Assembly (NCBI GenBank): GCA_031841125.1
Contig: CM063106.1
Coordinates: forward strand, 42,280,001-42,344,000
Length of the DNA: 64,000 nt
Direction: 5' to 3'
Origin: Acanthococcus lagerstroemiae
Lineage: Eukaryota; Arthropoda; Insecta; Hemiptera; Eriococcidae
The notes beneath the pieces are model-generated. The model was not told the DNA's origin and made no database searches. It saw nothing but the letters and a program-made list of their open reading frames with translations. Both the position numbers and the translations under genes were made by a program. Each line of letters starts with the position of its first letter. Position 1 is the stretch's first letter. Shown piece after piece: positions 10,001 to 21,330 of this stretch.

Positions 10001-10681
10001 ATCACGCTATATTTCGTCGCTGACGTACCTACATACTCAACACCTTGTATGTACGTAAAGCAAATTTTATACGAAGAATAAAAAACTTATTGAGAAATTT
10101 CAGTAAACTTGAGGAGTTTTAATATGATCCTATAGGAGAGATAATTAATTTCCGACTTGGAGGTTTTTACCATTCGATTTCACGATTTCTTTCCTATAAG
10201 AAACCCCGTGATTTTCTGTGAAAATTATACATACGAAGTATTATGTCGACGAAGATTTGTGCCTGGCCTCTGGGAATTTGCCCGGTTGTCCGGTGGGCTA
10301 CTCTGCCCTTAGTAACGTATGTAAGTTTCGAGAGTAGAAGCTGATTTAGTAGATAAGAAGTTGGCGCCAAACCCATCGAAAACTACCTGAGTATGAAGTA
10401 CGAGTACCTCTATAGTAGGTACAGCATCAGCTGACTGATGCAGAATTTCGTAGGAGAATCTCACACTAAATCGTATTAAGACATCGAATTCGGTATCTCA
10501 GTTCTGTACCCAATCGTTAACCAGCTTTTTTAGGGGTAGGGGAGACAGACGAATCAATTTAGGGGGCGTCAGTTGTGTACAGCAAAGTTGAACTTCACCT
10601 CATTCCATAGAGTAGGCGTATCCCGTAAGCATCTGCGTGCGTGTGTATACTCATCCGCAACTTTGTTGTTTTGAATTGCAG

Positions 10682-11197
10682 TGCGAATGCACGGATAATT
10701 ACTGCAAAGAGAACAAGCAGCGAGTCGAGGTGTGTCGACCAGAGGTGATGAATGCTGTGAAAAACGATACGATCGTCTCGTGCGAAACAGCTCAGTGGAT
10801 CTGCGCGGCGGACGCGACCTGCTCAAAAGCGCTCGAATACTACCACAGGTATTGCCAGTCCATGTTCGCGGGGAAGCGTTGCTCGTTCCGCTGCAAGAAC
10901 TCGATCGCTATCCTGCGGAAGCAGGAGAAAGCGGCCAAGTTGGATACGTGTCGATGCGACGGCAGGGAGACGTATGACTGCCCGCGTATTCGCGCCAATA
11001 TGGCCAAATTGTGCTTCAACAAGACCATCGACGTACCCCAGATTATCGACGTGGAGAACAACGACGTGAACCAAGGTAACGACCTGGTGAAGGAGCTCTC
11101 GAACGACGTGGACAACTCATCAGTGCCGGCGTCGCCACTTCCTTCGCTTCTTTCTGTTATCGCTATGTTGGTGACCAGCGGCTATTTCGTCTGCTAG
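10682..11197 (+). CDS. GAS1/GFR-alpha-like receptor, last coding exon
   Basis: Starts after TTTTGAATTGCAG in phase 0 with CECTDNYC, finishing GDNF/GAS1 domain 1 (the joined C...CEC...C pattern brings it to ten cysteines). A complete second domain follows: CETAQWIC, ATCSKALEYYHRYC, KRCSFRC, DTCRC, YDC and AKLC, again ten cysteines. Potential N-glycosylation sites are NDT, NKT and NSS. The C-terminus is an acidic linker, then small residues (NSSVPASP) and a hydrophobic tail LLSVIAMLVTSGYFVC ending at TAG, the form of a GPI-anchor signal. With the 3681 exon the protein is about 248 residues, shorter than vertebrate GAS1. Two domains plus a GPI signal fit GAS1-type co-receptors at the cell surface. 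Codon use is visibly more GC-rich than the flanks, as expected for a conserved exon. Confidence 0.85.
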   Translation, partial: CECTDNYCKENKQRVEVCRPEVMNAVKNDTIVSCETAQWICAADATCSKALEYYHRYCQSMFAGKRCSFRCKNSIAILRKQEKAAKLDTCRCDGRETYDCPRIRANMAKLCFNKTIDVPQIIDVENNDVNQGNDLVKELSNDVDNSSVPASPLPSLLSVIAMLVTSGYFVC

Positions 11198-11714
11198 GAC
11201 TGTTTAGCGTCTATTGTCGATGACGACGGAGACGACAGGTGACGCTGCCTTGCCATGCCATGCGGCTACGGTACTGAGAACAGCAGCGTACCTGCTGCAA
11301 AACCGGCATTAGTGTTGCGCGTCGTCGCTCCAGACTGAGATCAGCCGACTTGTATCAATCAAAATCGTCAATTATATTGTAATTTGAGCCAGCTCCGAGT
11401 CACTTACGTTATACGTCCTACCAGTTTGTTTTATATTTATAAATTGGCGCCAAAGATGTTGGTAATTGACCCGACGATGAGAAGTTGTAGACGAGTGGTG
11501 TGCCGAGAGTTACCGTGCGAATGCCGTCGTAGTTTCTTGCCTTTTCGTAGCCGAGTTGTTTTTTTCCTTCTCTTCAGAATTCCGTATCAGGTGAGGGGTA
11601 CCTACAGGATCATGTGCTTAGATTACACGGATCAGTACCTTAGTTTTAAAAGTCGTCACTCCGGGCAGGATTTCACACAGAGTTACAATTTTGTATCTTC
11701 GAGTTCGATTGAGG

Positions 11715-12441
11715 TACAAAGGGTGGTCCAAAAGTCATTGCGCGACGCTTTGTATGGACTACGTGCGCGATCTAGCGGAGCGGAACCGAACTAAAAGTGA
11801 AGTCTTGCATATATAGTCGTCGAGCTACAGCGCAACAGTGGTTTGAAGTCAATGTATTCGGGTTGTATGAAATGAGTTTGGAAAGTGCGAACTTAAGAAC
11901 GGAACAACAGTGGGTGATCCGGTATTGTTTTCGTCGTGGTCTGACATCAAAGCAGACATGTGATGAAATGGAAGGTGTGTATGGTACGAGTCTGATGCCG
12001 AAGAGAACAATTCAGCGGTGGCATAAGGAATATCGCGATGGCAGCGCATCAGCCTCGTCGATTCCGCAAACTGGGCAACTGCGAACAAGTGTAACTGAAG
12101 AAAACCGGAACACACAGCGGCAGCTTTGATTGCCGAGGATCCGCACATCTCGTAGCGGATGTTAAGACCACAACGAACACAATACGGGATCACCCACCAA
12201 TGTTCCGTTCTTAAATTCGCACATTTTGTACAACACGCGTTTAGCTTGTAGGCGACATACGAGTATGAACACATTGACTTCAAACCGCTATAGCTCGGTG
12301 ACTATATATGCAAGCGCGCTCCTCTTGGTCTCTTTCGACTGGAAATTGAATAGACTTTACTTTTAGTTCGGTCGCGCTCCACTAGATCACGCATGTTGTC
12401 CTTACAGAGCGTCGCGTAATACTTATGGACCACCCTTTGTA
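11715..12441. mobile_element. Mariner-derived element with long inverted arms
   Basis: A 723-bp element (11717-12439) flanked by TA on both sides. The outer termini CAAAGGGTGGTCCA are inverted, and the inverted arms continue about 210-260 bp inward (roughly 11717-11930 against 12180-12439), interrupted by small indels. Both arms contain the start of the transposase frame, so the right arm is a reversed copy of the left end rather than the true transposase 3' end. It is non-autonomous. It lies about 520 bp after the GAS1-like stop codon. Confidence 0.85.
11872..12170 (+). pseudogene. Mariner transposase N-terminal helix-turn-helix relic
   Basis: From ATG at 11872 the frame reads ANLRTEQQWVIRYCFRRG, then a second helix ending RTIQRWHKEYRDG, then IPQTGQLRTSVTEEN. 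This is the paired helix-turn-helix DNA-binding region and GRP-like linker of mariner-type transposases. A frameshift near 12115 moves it to ALIAEDPHIS (the usual LI.ED.R motif) and an in-frame stop follows. The catalytic DDD/DDE part is absent, so it cannot transpose. Confidence 0.75.
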
Positions 12442-13438
12442 TTATGTATTTGAAATTCGGGTCAACGTTCACTGTCTATTGGTCACCGTTGGTAAACTTT
12501 ACATTGAAGTGTCGACGGTGAGAGGGAGCCTACTTCGTGTCCACCTACACGTATTAGCCTTTATGGAATGAAACTGCTGTCTTGTAAACCATAATATAAT
12601 AAAAGCTCCGCGCAATGTCATGATTAACGAGACAATCGCGCGTGTAAGCCATTATCGTTATAATAATTACTGCACGTCCGTTTATGTAAGCATGTATGGA
12701 GGCTCGTTAAAGTCAATAGCAGAAGCAGGACCCCCGCCCCCTCCCGGTCTCTCAGTTCTAATTAATATTTAAGTAAGAACATTCCGGCCGTCCCAACGAT
12801 TGGATCGCTATTATAACATCCCAGCGCACCGCACTCATATACTCATAGCAATTGACAGGGGGCACGAGGCGGTGTGCGTTATGAGGTTATGCCTACGAAA
12901 TTGGTCACGTCTACTAGTTCTGTCGATCAGATGAAGCGAATATTATAACGTGTTCGTACGATTCTAAGTTATTTATATTTCCTCTCTTCGAATCCAGCGT
13001 GGGCTGCTGAGACGAACATTCGATTCATATATTACAGACTTCACTCGTCTGTATTTCCATAATGAGCTACACGAATTTGTTATATGTTTAGTAAATTTTA
13101 TATTGTTGTTTTTTTTTTAAATCTAAAGCAAGATTGTTATTACGCGTAAGTAGGTATATTTGAAAGAAAATTTGTACAAAAAAAGAAACTAGATTACCCA
13201 CGTTCATTGAAATTGTATTGTGTATTATAATTATTGTTGACCGGTATTCTTTTATATGCCAATATTAAAACATTGTTGTTGAGTCAAAATGTTTCATATT
13301 TACTGAAGAAGCTCGTTCATATTGAAATACTGGTTTCAGTTATTATGTTTTTTGTATAGGTATTCGGAAAGCACACTATAAACAAACGCTTTTCAAACTA
13401 AAAGGACTTCATTTACTAATTTGTTGGATGGCAGGTTC
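12442..13438. other. Downstream flank of the receptor gene
   Basis: Probably 3'UTR then intergenic. It contains candidate poly(A) signals and a T-run near 13110. No other gene recognised. Confidence 0.35.
12598..12603 (+). terminator. Candidate poly(A) signal of the GAS1-like gene
   Basis: AATAAA, the first canonical signal I see downstream of the stop at 11197 and beyond the mariner insertion. An ATTAAA at 13264-13269 is an alternative. Whether the mariner lies in the 3'UTR depends on which is used. Confidence 0.35.
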
Positions 13439-13476
13439 AAAACTGAACGTTAATGAAATCATTAACGTTCAGTTTT
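13439..13476. repeat. Perfect 18-bp hairpin, 2-nt loop
   Basis: Arms AAAACTGAACGTTAATGA (13439-13456) and its exact complement (13459-13476), separated by AA. No TSD or flanking element was found. It could be a tiny foldback or a cruciform-forming site. Confidence 0.85.
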
Positions 13477-13630
13477 TTACAATAGCCCATCAGTTTACAT
13501 TATTTATTCGCTTTAGGCCCTCCCACTAGGACCGCTAATGTGCAGGACGAGCTGGTGATGATTTAAAACATTAGATATGCTTCTAAGGTACTAAACACAA
13601 AGGAATGCAGCTATACTACATTCATTATCG

Positions 13631-14196
13631 CTAGAGCTTGGATTTTCATGCGCTTAAAAAATTGTTTTATGCGCATAAAACATGCATTTATTTTCGTCAG
13701 AATATGACAAAATATGCACTTATCTAGCAAAAATGCAATTTTATGCAACATCAATATGGCGGGTATATCTTTTGAAAGGATTTTTTAATTTGAAGGTCAT
13801 TTTTTTAAAAAACAGAAGTGTGCAGAAAATTAAACAAATGAAAAGAAAGAGGTTAAACGTTGTAGTACTTTCAATGTATCAACACGAAATTTCTTCTTCT
13901 TTCAGAATCTCTTGGTGTTTTCAGGTTTGCCATTTTCAGTGAAAGAAAAAAAAATTGGCCAAAAATCTCAAAAAATGACTGAAAAATGAAAAAAAAAGAG
14001 GTCAAAATATGACGAATATGCGCTTACAACGTCTAAAATATGCAAAAACATGCATTTATACCCAAAATATGCAAAATATGCACTATCAAATTGGGCTTAT
14101 TTTACTCAGAATGTTATGATTCGCAAAGATCTACACGATATGCGCGATCTTCTCCAATGTAGGAAAACATGACAAATCATAAAAATCCGAGCTCTA
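13631..14196. mobile_element. hAT-like MITE with ATATGCA-rich body
   Basis: The termini CTAGAGCTTGGATTTTCATG and, in reverse complement, TTAGAGCTCGGATTTTTATG are inverted. The body is rich in AATATGCA/CATGCATTTAT motifs. Flanks (TCATTATC, TCATTACA) are only a partial 8-bp match, so the exact ends are uncertain by a base or two. No coding content. Confidence 0.6.
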
Positions 14197-14572
14197 ATCA
14201 TTACAAATGCTTACTCTGAGAGTAACAAAGGGGAGGGGATAGGTTACAACGCACAAAGCGCGTTCTGCGTTCAGTGTGATGCTCTCTTACTGTTAAGGAG
14301 TCTCTTATGTGGAACAGTCGAAGAAAGATTCCTTGTCGCCTTATCAGTTGTCTATGAATGTTTGCATTTATTTGTGGAAATGCGCTTGTAGAAATTTATC
14401 GTGATTTGCGTTGAAATTTATGGTTCGCGCAACCTTTCAACTCTTTACAGTACCTAAGAGGTGATATTTCTCATGATTTAGTACGGCATCGAATGCCTAA
14501 GACTTTATGATTTTCAACGTTAAATAACAATCTTGTATAATTACTTTTTTGAGCGAGAGACTATTTTGAACA

Positions 14573-14912
14573 GTAAACAACACTGGCGGCGCCAGACGTT
14601 TTGATCAAGGGTGCCACTTTTCTAACATATTATGATATCTCTTTTTTTTTTTTTAGATTTGTAAAACTTTCGATGTTTACCTTCCCCCCCCCCCCCTCAA
14701 AAAATAGATATAGGTACTTCATTCTATTTAAGAATGTTTCGAAAGTGAAAATAAGAAAATTCAAAGGAATGAATTATAATTTTCAATGAAAGATTCATTA
14801 TGGAAAATAATCCAATGTCACAGAAGTAAAACAATGTGTTTTTTTTGTTTTTTTTTTTGTGGTCCGAGAATAGGTGTGCAGCTGCACACTATGCACGCCG
14901 GCTGGTAAACAA
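14573..14912. mobile_element. hAT MITE with perfect 8-bp TSD
   Basis: A 324-bp element (14581-14904) starting CACTGGCGGCGCC and ending GCACGCCGGCTG, with exact GTAAACAA duplications at 14573-14580 and 14905-14912. Terminal inverted repeats are short and imperfect, but the TSD is decisive for an insertion. The interior contains poly-T and poly-C runs. Confidence 0.8.
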
Positions 14913-15744
14913 ATAACTGATTTCGATTGAATGAAATATATTTTACCCATTATTTGCAAATATGGTTCGAATAAAGGCTTGCAAAATTACTGTAATTATA
15001 TGGAAGAAAGTTTACAGAAAGCTTGCCTAGAGTTTATAAAAGGCCGAAGTTCGTTGTTAAGGAAATAGAAGTTTGTTATCATTGTGAATGATATTTTCGA
15101 ATTTATTTCTGTACTGTTTTCTACAAATATTCAAAGAACGTTCTTTTTCTATCCCTTAAACCACACATGTCAATTAGGTGTAGTTTTTTATTTAAAAATT
15201 CTATAATATTTCTGAATAGGGGGAAACTCACCTTAGTATGTTACTTCATTTACAGAAACGCAAAAAAGAATTGCCTACTCTCAAAATTGAAGGAGCCATA
15301 TATTAATTTGAAAAATTGATTTTTTGGAGAACTTTTTGCGCCTTCAATATTGAAGATAGACAGTACTGTCTAAGAAGTATTTTGTTACAAATAGTATTAA
15401 CAATGAAATACCATGTTTGAATTTTTTTATTTAAAAATTTTCGAAATTATCATCAGCATTCTAAAAGAAATAATAAAATTGAATTGCCTCTTCAAAATAG
15501 AAAGCATATAATCAACTCTGTAGTGTGAATTGAAGTTTTATTTCAGGCGCACCAACACCGAGCGTAGTACATAGGCTGCGTTCTCTCTAACAGCCGCAGC
15601 GCGTGGAGTTACAGTACAGTGTGGGGGTGAATTTCATCATCACGTGTGCAATCTGAGGGTTTATGGATTTCCCCTCTATTTCTAGATAGAGCAGAGTCCT
15701 AAAGGGCATTATTAGGATTTTTGCCGCCGTCAAGTTTTCATACC
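14913..15744. other. Unassigned interval
   Basis: AT-rich with a loose repetition of GAATTGCCTACTCTCAAAATTGAA-like text near 15270 and 15480. No gene. Confidence 0.35.
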
Positions 15745-15901
15745 TACAGTCCGACCACTGTAAGACTGCGCTTGACACTTCGTTGAAGATGAACAGGGTT
15801 GCTCAAAATTGTTCATTACTGGGCTAGCTACACGTGACGTACTATACGGGCACAAGAGAAGCAGGAAGAGTGAACAGGCAGAAATAAGAGAGACAAAAAG
15901 A

Positions 15902-15943
<42 letters not shown>

Positions 15944-16123
15944 AAAGAATGAAAAGTAGTCAACCATCCCCACCAGCCGAGCCGTATAGACCTTGGTGCA
16001 GCTAGTGGCTCGTAAATAAACAAATTACGAGTAAAAAAAAAATTATTTTGAAGTACCGTGAATACGGGCTCACGTTTCGTTGAAAGTCGAAACTCGGGCT
16101 CAGTCTTAAGTGGTCGGACTGTA
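15745..16123. mobile_element. TA-flanked MITE (Tc1/mariner type)
   Basis: A 375-bp element (15747-16121) with inverted ends CAGTCCGACCACT...AAGACTG, flanked by TA at 15745-15746 and 16122-16123. It carries a (GA)n microsatellite at 15908-15939. Ends and TA duplication are directly visible. No transposase. Confidence 0.8.
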
Positions 16124-18658
16124 ATTGTTCAAAGAAGCCCCACAACCAAAATAACTTTAAACACATCCTTTATACTGATGATTGTACACTTTCACAAGCA
16201 AGTTATAAGATAATGTATCAAAACATAAATTGACCGAGAGAACTTGACTTGAAATCATAGATTGCACTTTTTTCATTATAATTAGTGAAGCCATACTTAG
16301 AAAGAAAAATATAGCAAATATGAGGGAGAAATATCCACAGTCGCCCCACTTCACCGAATGTCTTTCTTTCATTTTCTAAAAAAAAATAAAAAAAAAATTA
16401 TAATATAAATATATTTGAGGAGTTATCTGTCAAAAGTTTGCGGAGATGCTGATTTTCGAATTCTCCGTGTCCTACTTTATTAGGAAACCCCCGCTCTATG
16501 TAACAACATATGATATTCAGCAAAATTGGCGCCAATAAATGACTACAAACGCATTGGTAGGAACGCGTCATATACATAATAGTCAACGAAACCAAGCATT
16601 CATTACATTATATCATAGAGTGAAAAGCGAGAGACTCCATACCTCAGAAATTAGAAAATTACACATTTTGGTTGCATTATGAGCAGGGAGAGACTTCTTC
16701 GCAACTACAGTAGCTTCTATCACAAGAATGGACAAGAACTCATCATACAGCAAGTTAGGAATTGTATTGTTTCATAAGTTGTATTAATGTATCAATGCGT
16801 GGTAACTAGCAAAGTAGAAGAGTAAATGCATAAAATTCACCAATATTATCGTGGGAAAACAGCTACTGATAAACCACGACACATCCCACCACACTAATTT
16901 TCCCATCGCTCTAAAAAGGGCCCCTGTCATCTTCCTTCTTTCTTAATTTGTCCGCATTTGTTTCTGAACGAACTAAACAATTAATCAGTCATTTCTGTTA
17001 GTGGAGTCACCGTGAACACTTTTTATAATACGAGTAACATATTTTTCAGTTAAATCAGTCTGAAAGAAGTATTTCAGCTTGAAAACTTTGAAGTTGTTTT
17101 TCTCAAAACCATAATTGCTGACAGTGGCCCTTTTGACAGATAACTCCTCATTTACACAAATAGTTGCAAAACAGTAGATGAAGGGGTGATAAAAATTTTT
17201 GGATTTAGGACGACTAGAAGAATCCAAATCTGCGATATCTCTTTATATTATAGGTATATTAAAGGTGGTCCTTATTTTTGAACTTTTTTCGATCAAAACG
17301 ACGGCCCTCAAAGTTGTTTTTCCCAATGAGGAAATAATTTCCTAAAAGTTTAAAAAAAAAATCGAAAAGTTTTAGCTTTTTGCACCAGAGGACCAAAGTG
17401 GCACATTTTGAGCCAAGAACAAAAAATCATGAAGAACGCAAAAATACTTGTTACGAGCCTGCATCAACTTCTTAGAAACTTGTGGACGATAGGTATGATT
17501 AATATATTTCTTGTAAGGCATTGATTATCATTTTCAGTACAGAACGGATTAATGATAGAAGACATCAATTCTATCAGTAATAGTAAATGAATTATTGTAT
17601 TTGATTGTGAGAACCGTGTTCTAACTTCCTGAAATAGGAAAATTCTGAGAGAAAATAGAATCGTCGAGAGGGTGAGAAGGTTCAGGAAGACGTAGTGTAG
17701 GCTCGAGCCTCTTTCTGACTTCGTCATTGATTATGACCACCACTGGATTCAGCGATTTCTTCATTCTTTTATGTTAAAATTCATTCGACCTTTTCATTCT
17801 CTGTCATTTTGTTTTTCGGGTATTTCTTTCCAATTGAGCAGTCCAAGGTGTTTACTATCGTAGTTGGCTTCTTATTTAATGTCAAATGCTGTGCAGCCGA
17901 ATCCTTTAAAACACTCATTACAGTATTCCTCTCAATTTTTCATATTTGCACTCAAGTCCCGGCCTTCTTTTCTCTACGAAGAGAAAAACTGCAGGATTCG
18001 ACACAGCCAGCCAGCTGAACAACGGCGGAACCAACATTAGTGAGACAGATTAATGGATAAGCAGATTGATAAGACAACGAAAAGAAATACGAAGACAGAC
18101 AGACGGGCAGTCGGGCAGAAAGAAATATGTTCAGCTACGGCGCAGAAACCGAGCAGATTAGGGTTATACCTAGTAAGTGTTTTTCTACAGATATTGAAAA
18201 AATGACTTTTTACTTTAAAATTTTCTCCAAAAGTTGTCGATTTAGAGAGAAGTACTAGACACCTCCTATTTTTGACTTCATGGACTCATTCGAAGCGAAT
18301 TAATATTTTAAAATAACTCCTCCAAAACTGCGTTTAATCGCCGATTCAAATTCGACAAATTCAACACATCCAGCATGAATATACTTAACTCATTTAATGT
18401 GTTAAAATCGATGCGACGTGCCAGTATCCTTACAGTCTCAACCGAGAAATGGAGATAACATCATTTCGAGAAATATTTCATGGACATTGCCTTATCGTAT
18501 TTCTTTTCCCCCCATTATTTAGGGTGACGACCTCACCCGGGGGCGGCCAGTCTGGAACTTTCTTCGTACCTCTTTATCTGCCTACGTACCTGCTCGTATC
18601 CTCGATGCGTACTAACGATAAAACTCGATAAAAATCCTGATCCCGGTTCTCTTTTTAG
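16124..18658. other. Unassigned interval
   Basis: AT-rich sequence without a convincing gene. Short open frames at 16157-16595, 16985-17227 and 17464-17727 have low-complexity or transmembrane-like compositions and no splice context that I would trust. Confidence 0.35.
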
Positions 18659-18850
18659 CTGATAGTAAATCTCGAGGATTGTCGCAAGCGTTGCGTGGTT
18701 AACGAGAACCTCAGCTGTACTTATTTGGATCCTCCCCTACATCCGGTTATCATGGAAGATCACTTAAGCTTATTTCATCTCGGAAAGTACGAGTACAAAT
18801 TATCGAGAACGGTCCGTAATACCGGAACAGCCACCTACGCCCATTGTTAG
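18659..18850 (+). CDS. Candidate exon, PAN/apple-like cysteine pattern
   Basis: An open frame begins right after the good acceptor CGGTTCTCTTTTTAG (ends 18658) and runs 63 codons to TAG at 18848-18850. It starts LIVNLEDCRKRCVVNENLSC, which resembles the 'LEDCRKRC...SC' helix region of PAN/apple domains in insect extracellular proteins. A possible donor AAA|GTACGA near 18790 would end it early. I see no partner exons and codon evidence is thin, so this may be chance. Function not assigned. Confidence 0.28.
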   Translation: MIVNLEDCRKRCVVNENLSCTYLDPPLHPVIMEDHLSLFHLGKYEYKLSRTVRNTGTATYAHC

Positions 18851-19085
18851 CAACAATGCATATCCTCCCCTTTTCGGATTTTAAACTTCATTACCGATGT
18901 CGGATGAATGCACGAGCGAGAATGACCCAAAATATACTGAAGTTATCTGTGCTTTACAAGGAACCTGTTGATTTCATTCGAAAGGGTCTGTAGTAAAAAT
19001 GAATACCTATTAAACATAACGTTCAGAATGTAGGTAGGTATAAAGTGAACATCATTATCCGAAGTTTAATGACCTGCTGATGAGT

Positions 19086-19140
19086 ACATGCAGGGCTGGA
19101 TTTACGAGTAGGCTAGGTAGGCAGCTGCCTAGAGCGGCAA
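19086..19140. mobile_element. Probable hAT element left end
   Basis: CAGGGCTGGATTTACG followed by a TAGGCAGCTGCCTAG palindrome is typical of hAT termini. I could not pair it with a right end. Confidence 0.35.
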
Positions 19141-19579
19141 ATTTTTCTTAATCTTTGAGAAAAACGGAACAGGAAAATTTTACCGCCCACAATAATTATT
19201 TTTCAAAAAATAAAATATGATGCAAACTACTGTGCAAACATTGAACACGTTGAAGAGAAATTGCTGGCCACCAAAGCCGAAATAGTTAAAGTTATGATTT
19301 TTGTTGTAATTCTTTGGTATACACGCTCAATTAAACAATTATTATCGAACTTGGTGTCTGTGATAGTAAATTTGTATAGTGACATATTTTTACCGACTTT
19401 TCGGAGAAAAGAGAGGTATTACACTCGTCACAGTTGTGAAGTTGGGGGCGGGGGCAATGTTTTTTTTTGCGTTTCAGAGTGTAGTGAAAGAGAAGGCGGA
19501 AAGAGAGGAGAAAATTTCGACCAAAGTACCCAGAACTCAATGAGTTTTTTAAACGGAAATCCCGTGAACTCAAACCGTT

Positions 19580-20330
19580 TCTTCAGGCCCGTGGAGAGCC
19601 TCGTCCGGGCCTGAGGCTAGAAATAAAAGAGGGCCCTCCCCTTGTAACAAATTTTAGCGAAGGAAATTTTCTCAGAGACGTTGAATAGAAATGGTGTCTT
19701 CATCCCCTTAATTATAGGCATCTTCATGAACAATGTAAATAACTTGCCCACAAATGTTGAGAGTTTTCCTCTCTGCCGGGCCCCCAGCTTTCCCGGGCCC
19801 GGAGATAAAATAACAATTTGCCCCCCTCTCTTCAGGCCTGCATTTATTACACCTGTGTGCGCATGGATTCGTATCCTACCTATCTAAATTTTCAGCCAAA
19901 TTTTTGTCTATAAATTTTAGTACTTCAACGATTACTTTTATTTCTATATCCCTATTCCTAATCACGAATGGACATAATATGTGTTAATTCTGAAAGTAAA
20001 ACTGGTAAAATCTTCCAATCTCGCGATGAAGATACGTCAGGTATTCGAATTTTCATCAATTTTTTGTTTTCTACAAATTTTAAAACTTGAATATTTACTT
20101 CCATTTCTCACCCTAGGGCCGCAGAAAGAAAACTGGGGCCCGGGGGAAATTTTTTATTTTTGTTCAGTTTTATTTTGCTTTGCTTCATAAACATTTCGAT
20201 AATTTTCATATATTTTTTGTCTTTTTGGTATCTTCGTTGGGCTCCCTTCCAATACCGGGTCCGGGGGGATCTCCCTCCTCCCCCTCTCTCATCAGGCCTG
20301 TCTCACCTTACCCCTCATCCTGAAAGTGAA
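19580..20330. repeat. Fragmented GGGCCC-rich element family
   Basis: Three related blocks: 19585-19612 (GGCCCGTGGAG...GGGCCTGAGG), 19775-19850 (CGGGCCCCCAG...CTTCAGGCCTG) and 20115-20315 (AGGGCCGCAG...CATCAGGCCTG). They share a G-rich head and CCCCCCTCT(C)TTCAGGCCTG tail. They look like degraded copies of one short TIR family, but boundaries and TSDs are not clear. Confidence 0.45.
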
Positions 20331-20819
20331 ACTAGTAAAACCTTGCAACCTTGTAAAGAAAATATATGTCTTCTTATTGCAATGAAAATGAGTTTCCTGA
20401 CGATCCTGCTCACTACGGAAAAGAAACTTTTTTTGTGAGTAGGTACCAAAGCTCAGTATGGTTGTGATTGTGACTAAAATAAGAATGCATATTCTACGCG
20501 TTCTAAACGGGAGTGCAATGGTGTGTCTACAAGATATTTGTGTCTTTCTGAATTCACATGAAAAGTGCAGAACGGTGAAAAACTTAACATGGATGATTTA
20601 CTCTGAGAGCAAAGGATCTGTTTTCTGTGCCCTCTCCCCCTCCCCGTTTACTTTTGGCGATTATGGCCAATTTTCATTTTCCAGTGAAGCTGAATTTAAT
20701 GATGAAAAGAACACTACTTTTTGTGTAGAAAAACACGAAAATTCTCGTGACCATTAAGAATGTGTTTCAAAATTGAGAGGGAGGTCCAATATTCTTGTGA
20801 GAAATGATCGTGAATAGAC

Positions 20820-21330
20820 GGTACATGTTGATGAAGAAATTTTGTAATGGAGAGAAGTTTAAAACGGGTTTGTTGCCGTTATTAACGCCTTAGTTTCTTG
20901 CGGACATCCGCTTAGAGGCTACAAAGAAAACTAGCAGTATTCCTAACGGAAATTTTTTAAATATGATTAATTTTCTTTCTAATTTTAATCCCTGCAGGAA
21001 ATAACACATTAAAAAGTATGGTTATAAAGGCAGTGGCCATGGAAATTACTTATTAAAACCAATTCTCGAAGAATTTGCTGAAATTATGGCGAGAGAAACA
21101 CTTGCAAAAATCATTGAAGAAATGTGAAAGCGGCAAAGTACGATTCTATAATTGTTGAATCAATTCCTGATTATCACACATCGATCAGCTTTCATTCATT
21201 TTGAGATAAGTATTGCCCTCTGGTGTCACAGTTGAACGTTTTTTAAAATTAATTGGTAATCTACAATCTGCGACATAAAGGTCAAGATATGTATGGAGCT
21301 ATTTCAGAAACTCTAGCAATATATTTGATA
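20820..21330 (+). pseudogene. hAT (ZMYM1-like) transposase central relic
   Basis: Broken frames on the + strand carry hAT/ZMYM1-type signatures in order. CGHPLRGYKEN (about 20903) and NGNFLNMINFLSNFN (about 20948) match the region after the TTF zinc finger; EFAEIMARETLAKIIEEM (about 21070) and AKYDSIIV, then IPDYHTS, follow the 'I..EI..AKYYSI..D.TPD.SH' motif of the RNase-H-like core. GQDMYGAISETLAIYL follows near 21285. At least three frame breaks or stops. Related pieces are at 43497-43850 and 55433-55732. Confidence 0.65.

Larger units (their letters stand above)
3912..10681 (+). other. 6.8-kb intron of the GAS1-like gene
   Basis: Intron from GTGAGT at 3912 to TTTTGAATTGCAG ending at 10681. 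It holds a tRNA-derived SINE (4018-4300), a small MITE (5098-5258), degenerate TCTTCCAGACT-type repeats (5300-7030), an (AAT)n tract (7550-7600), a satellite-filled TIR element (7822-9536) and a poly-G tract (9646-9658). No other coding exon is evident inside it. Confidence 0.7.

Noticed and set aside
11384..11794. 136-codon frame between the receptor gene and the mariner
   Set aside because: No conserved motif; it enters the mariner arm and has no start or splice context of its own.
11849..12283. 144-codon minus-strand frame in the mariner element
   Set aside because: It is the mirror of the transposase start produced by the inverted arms, not a separate gene.
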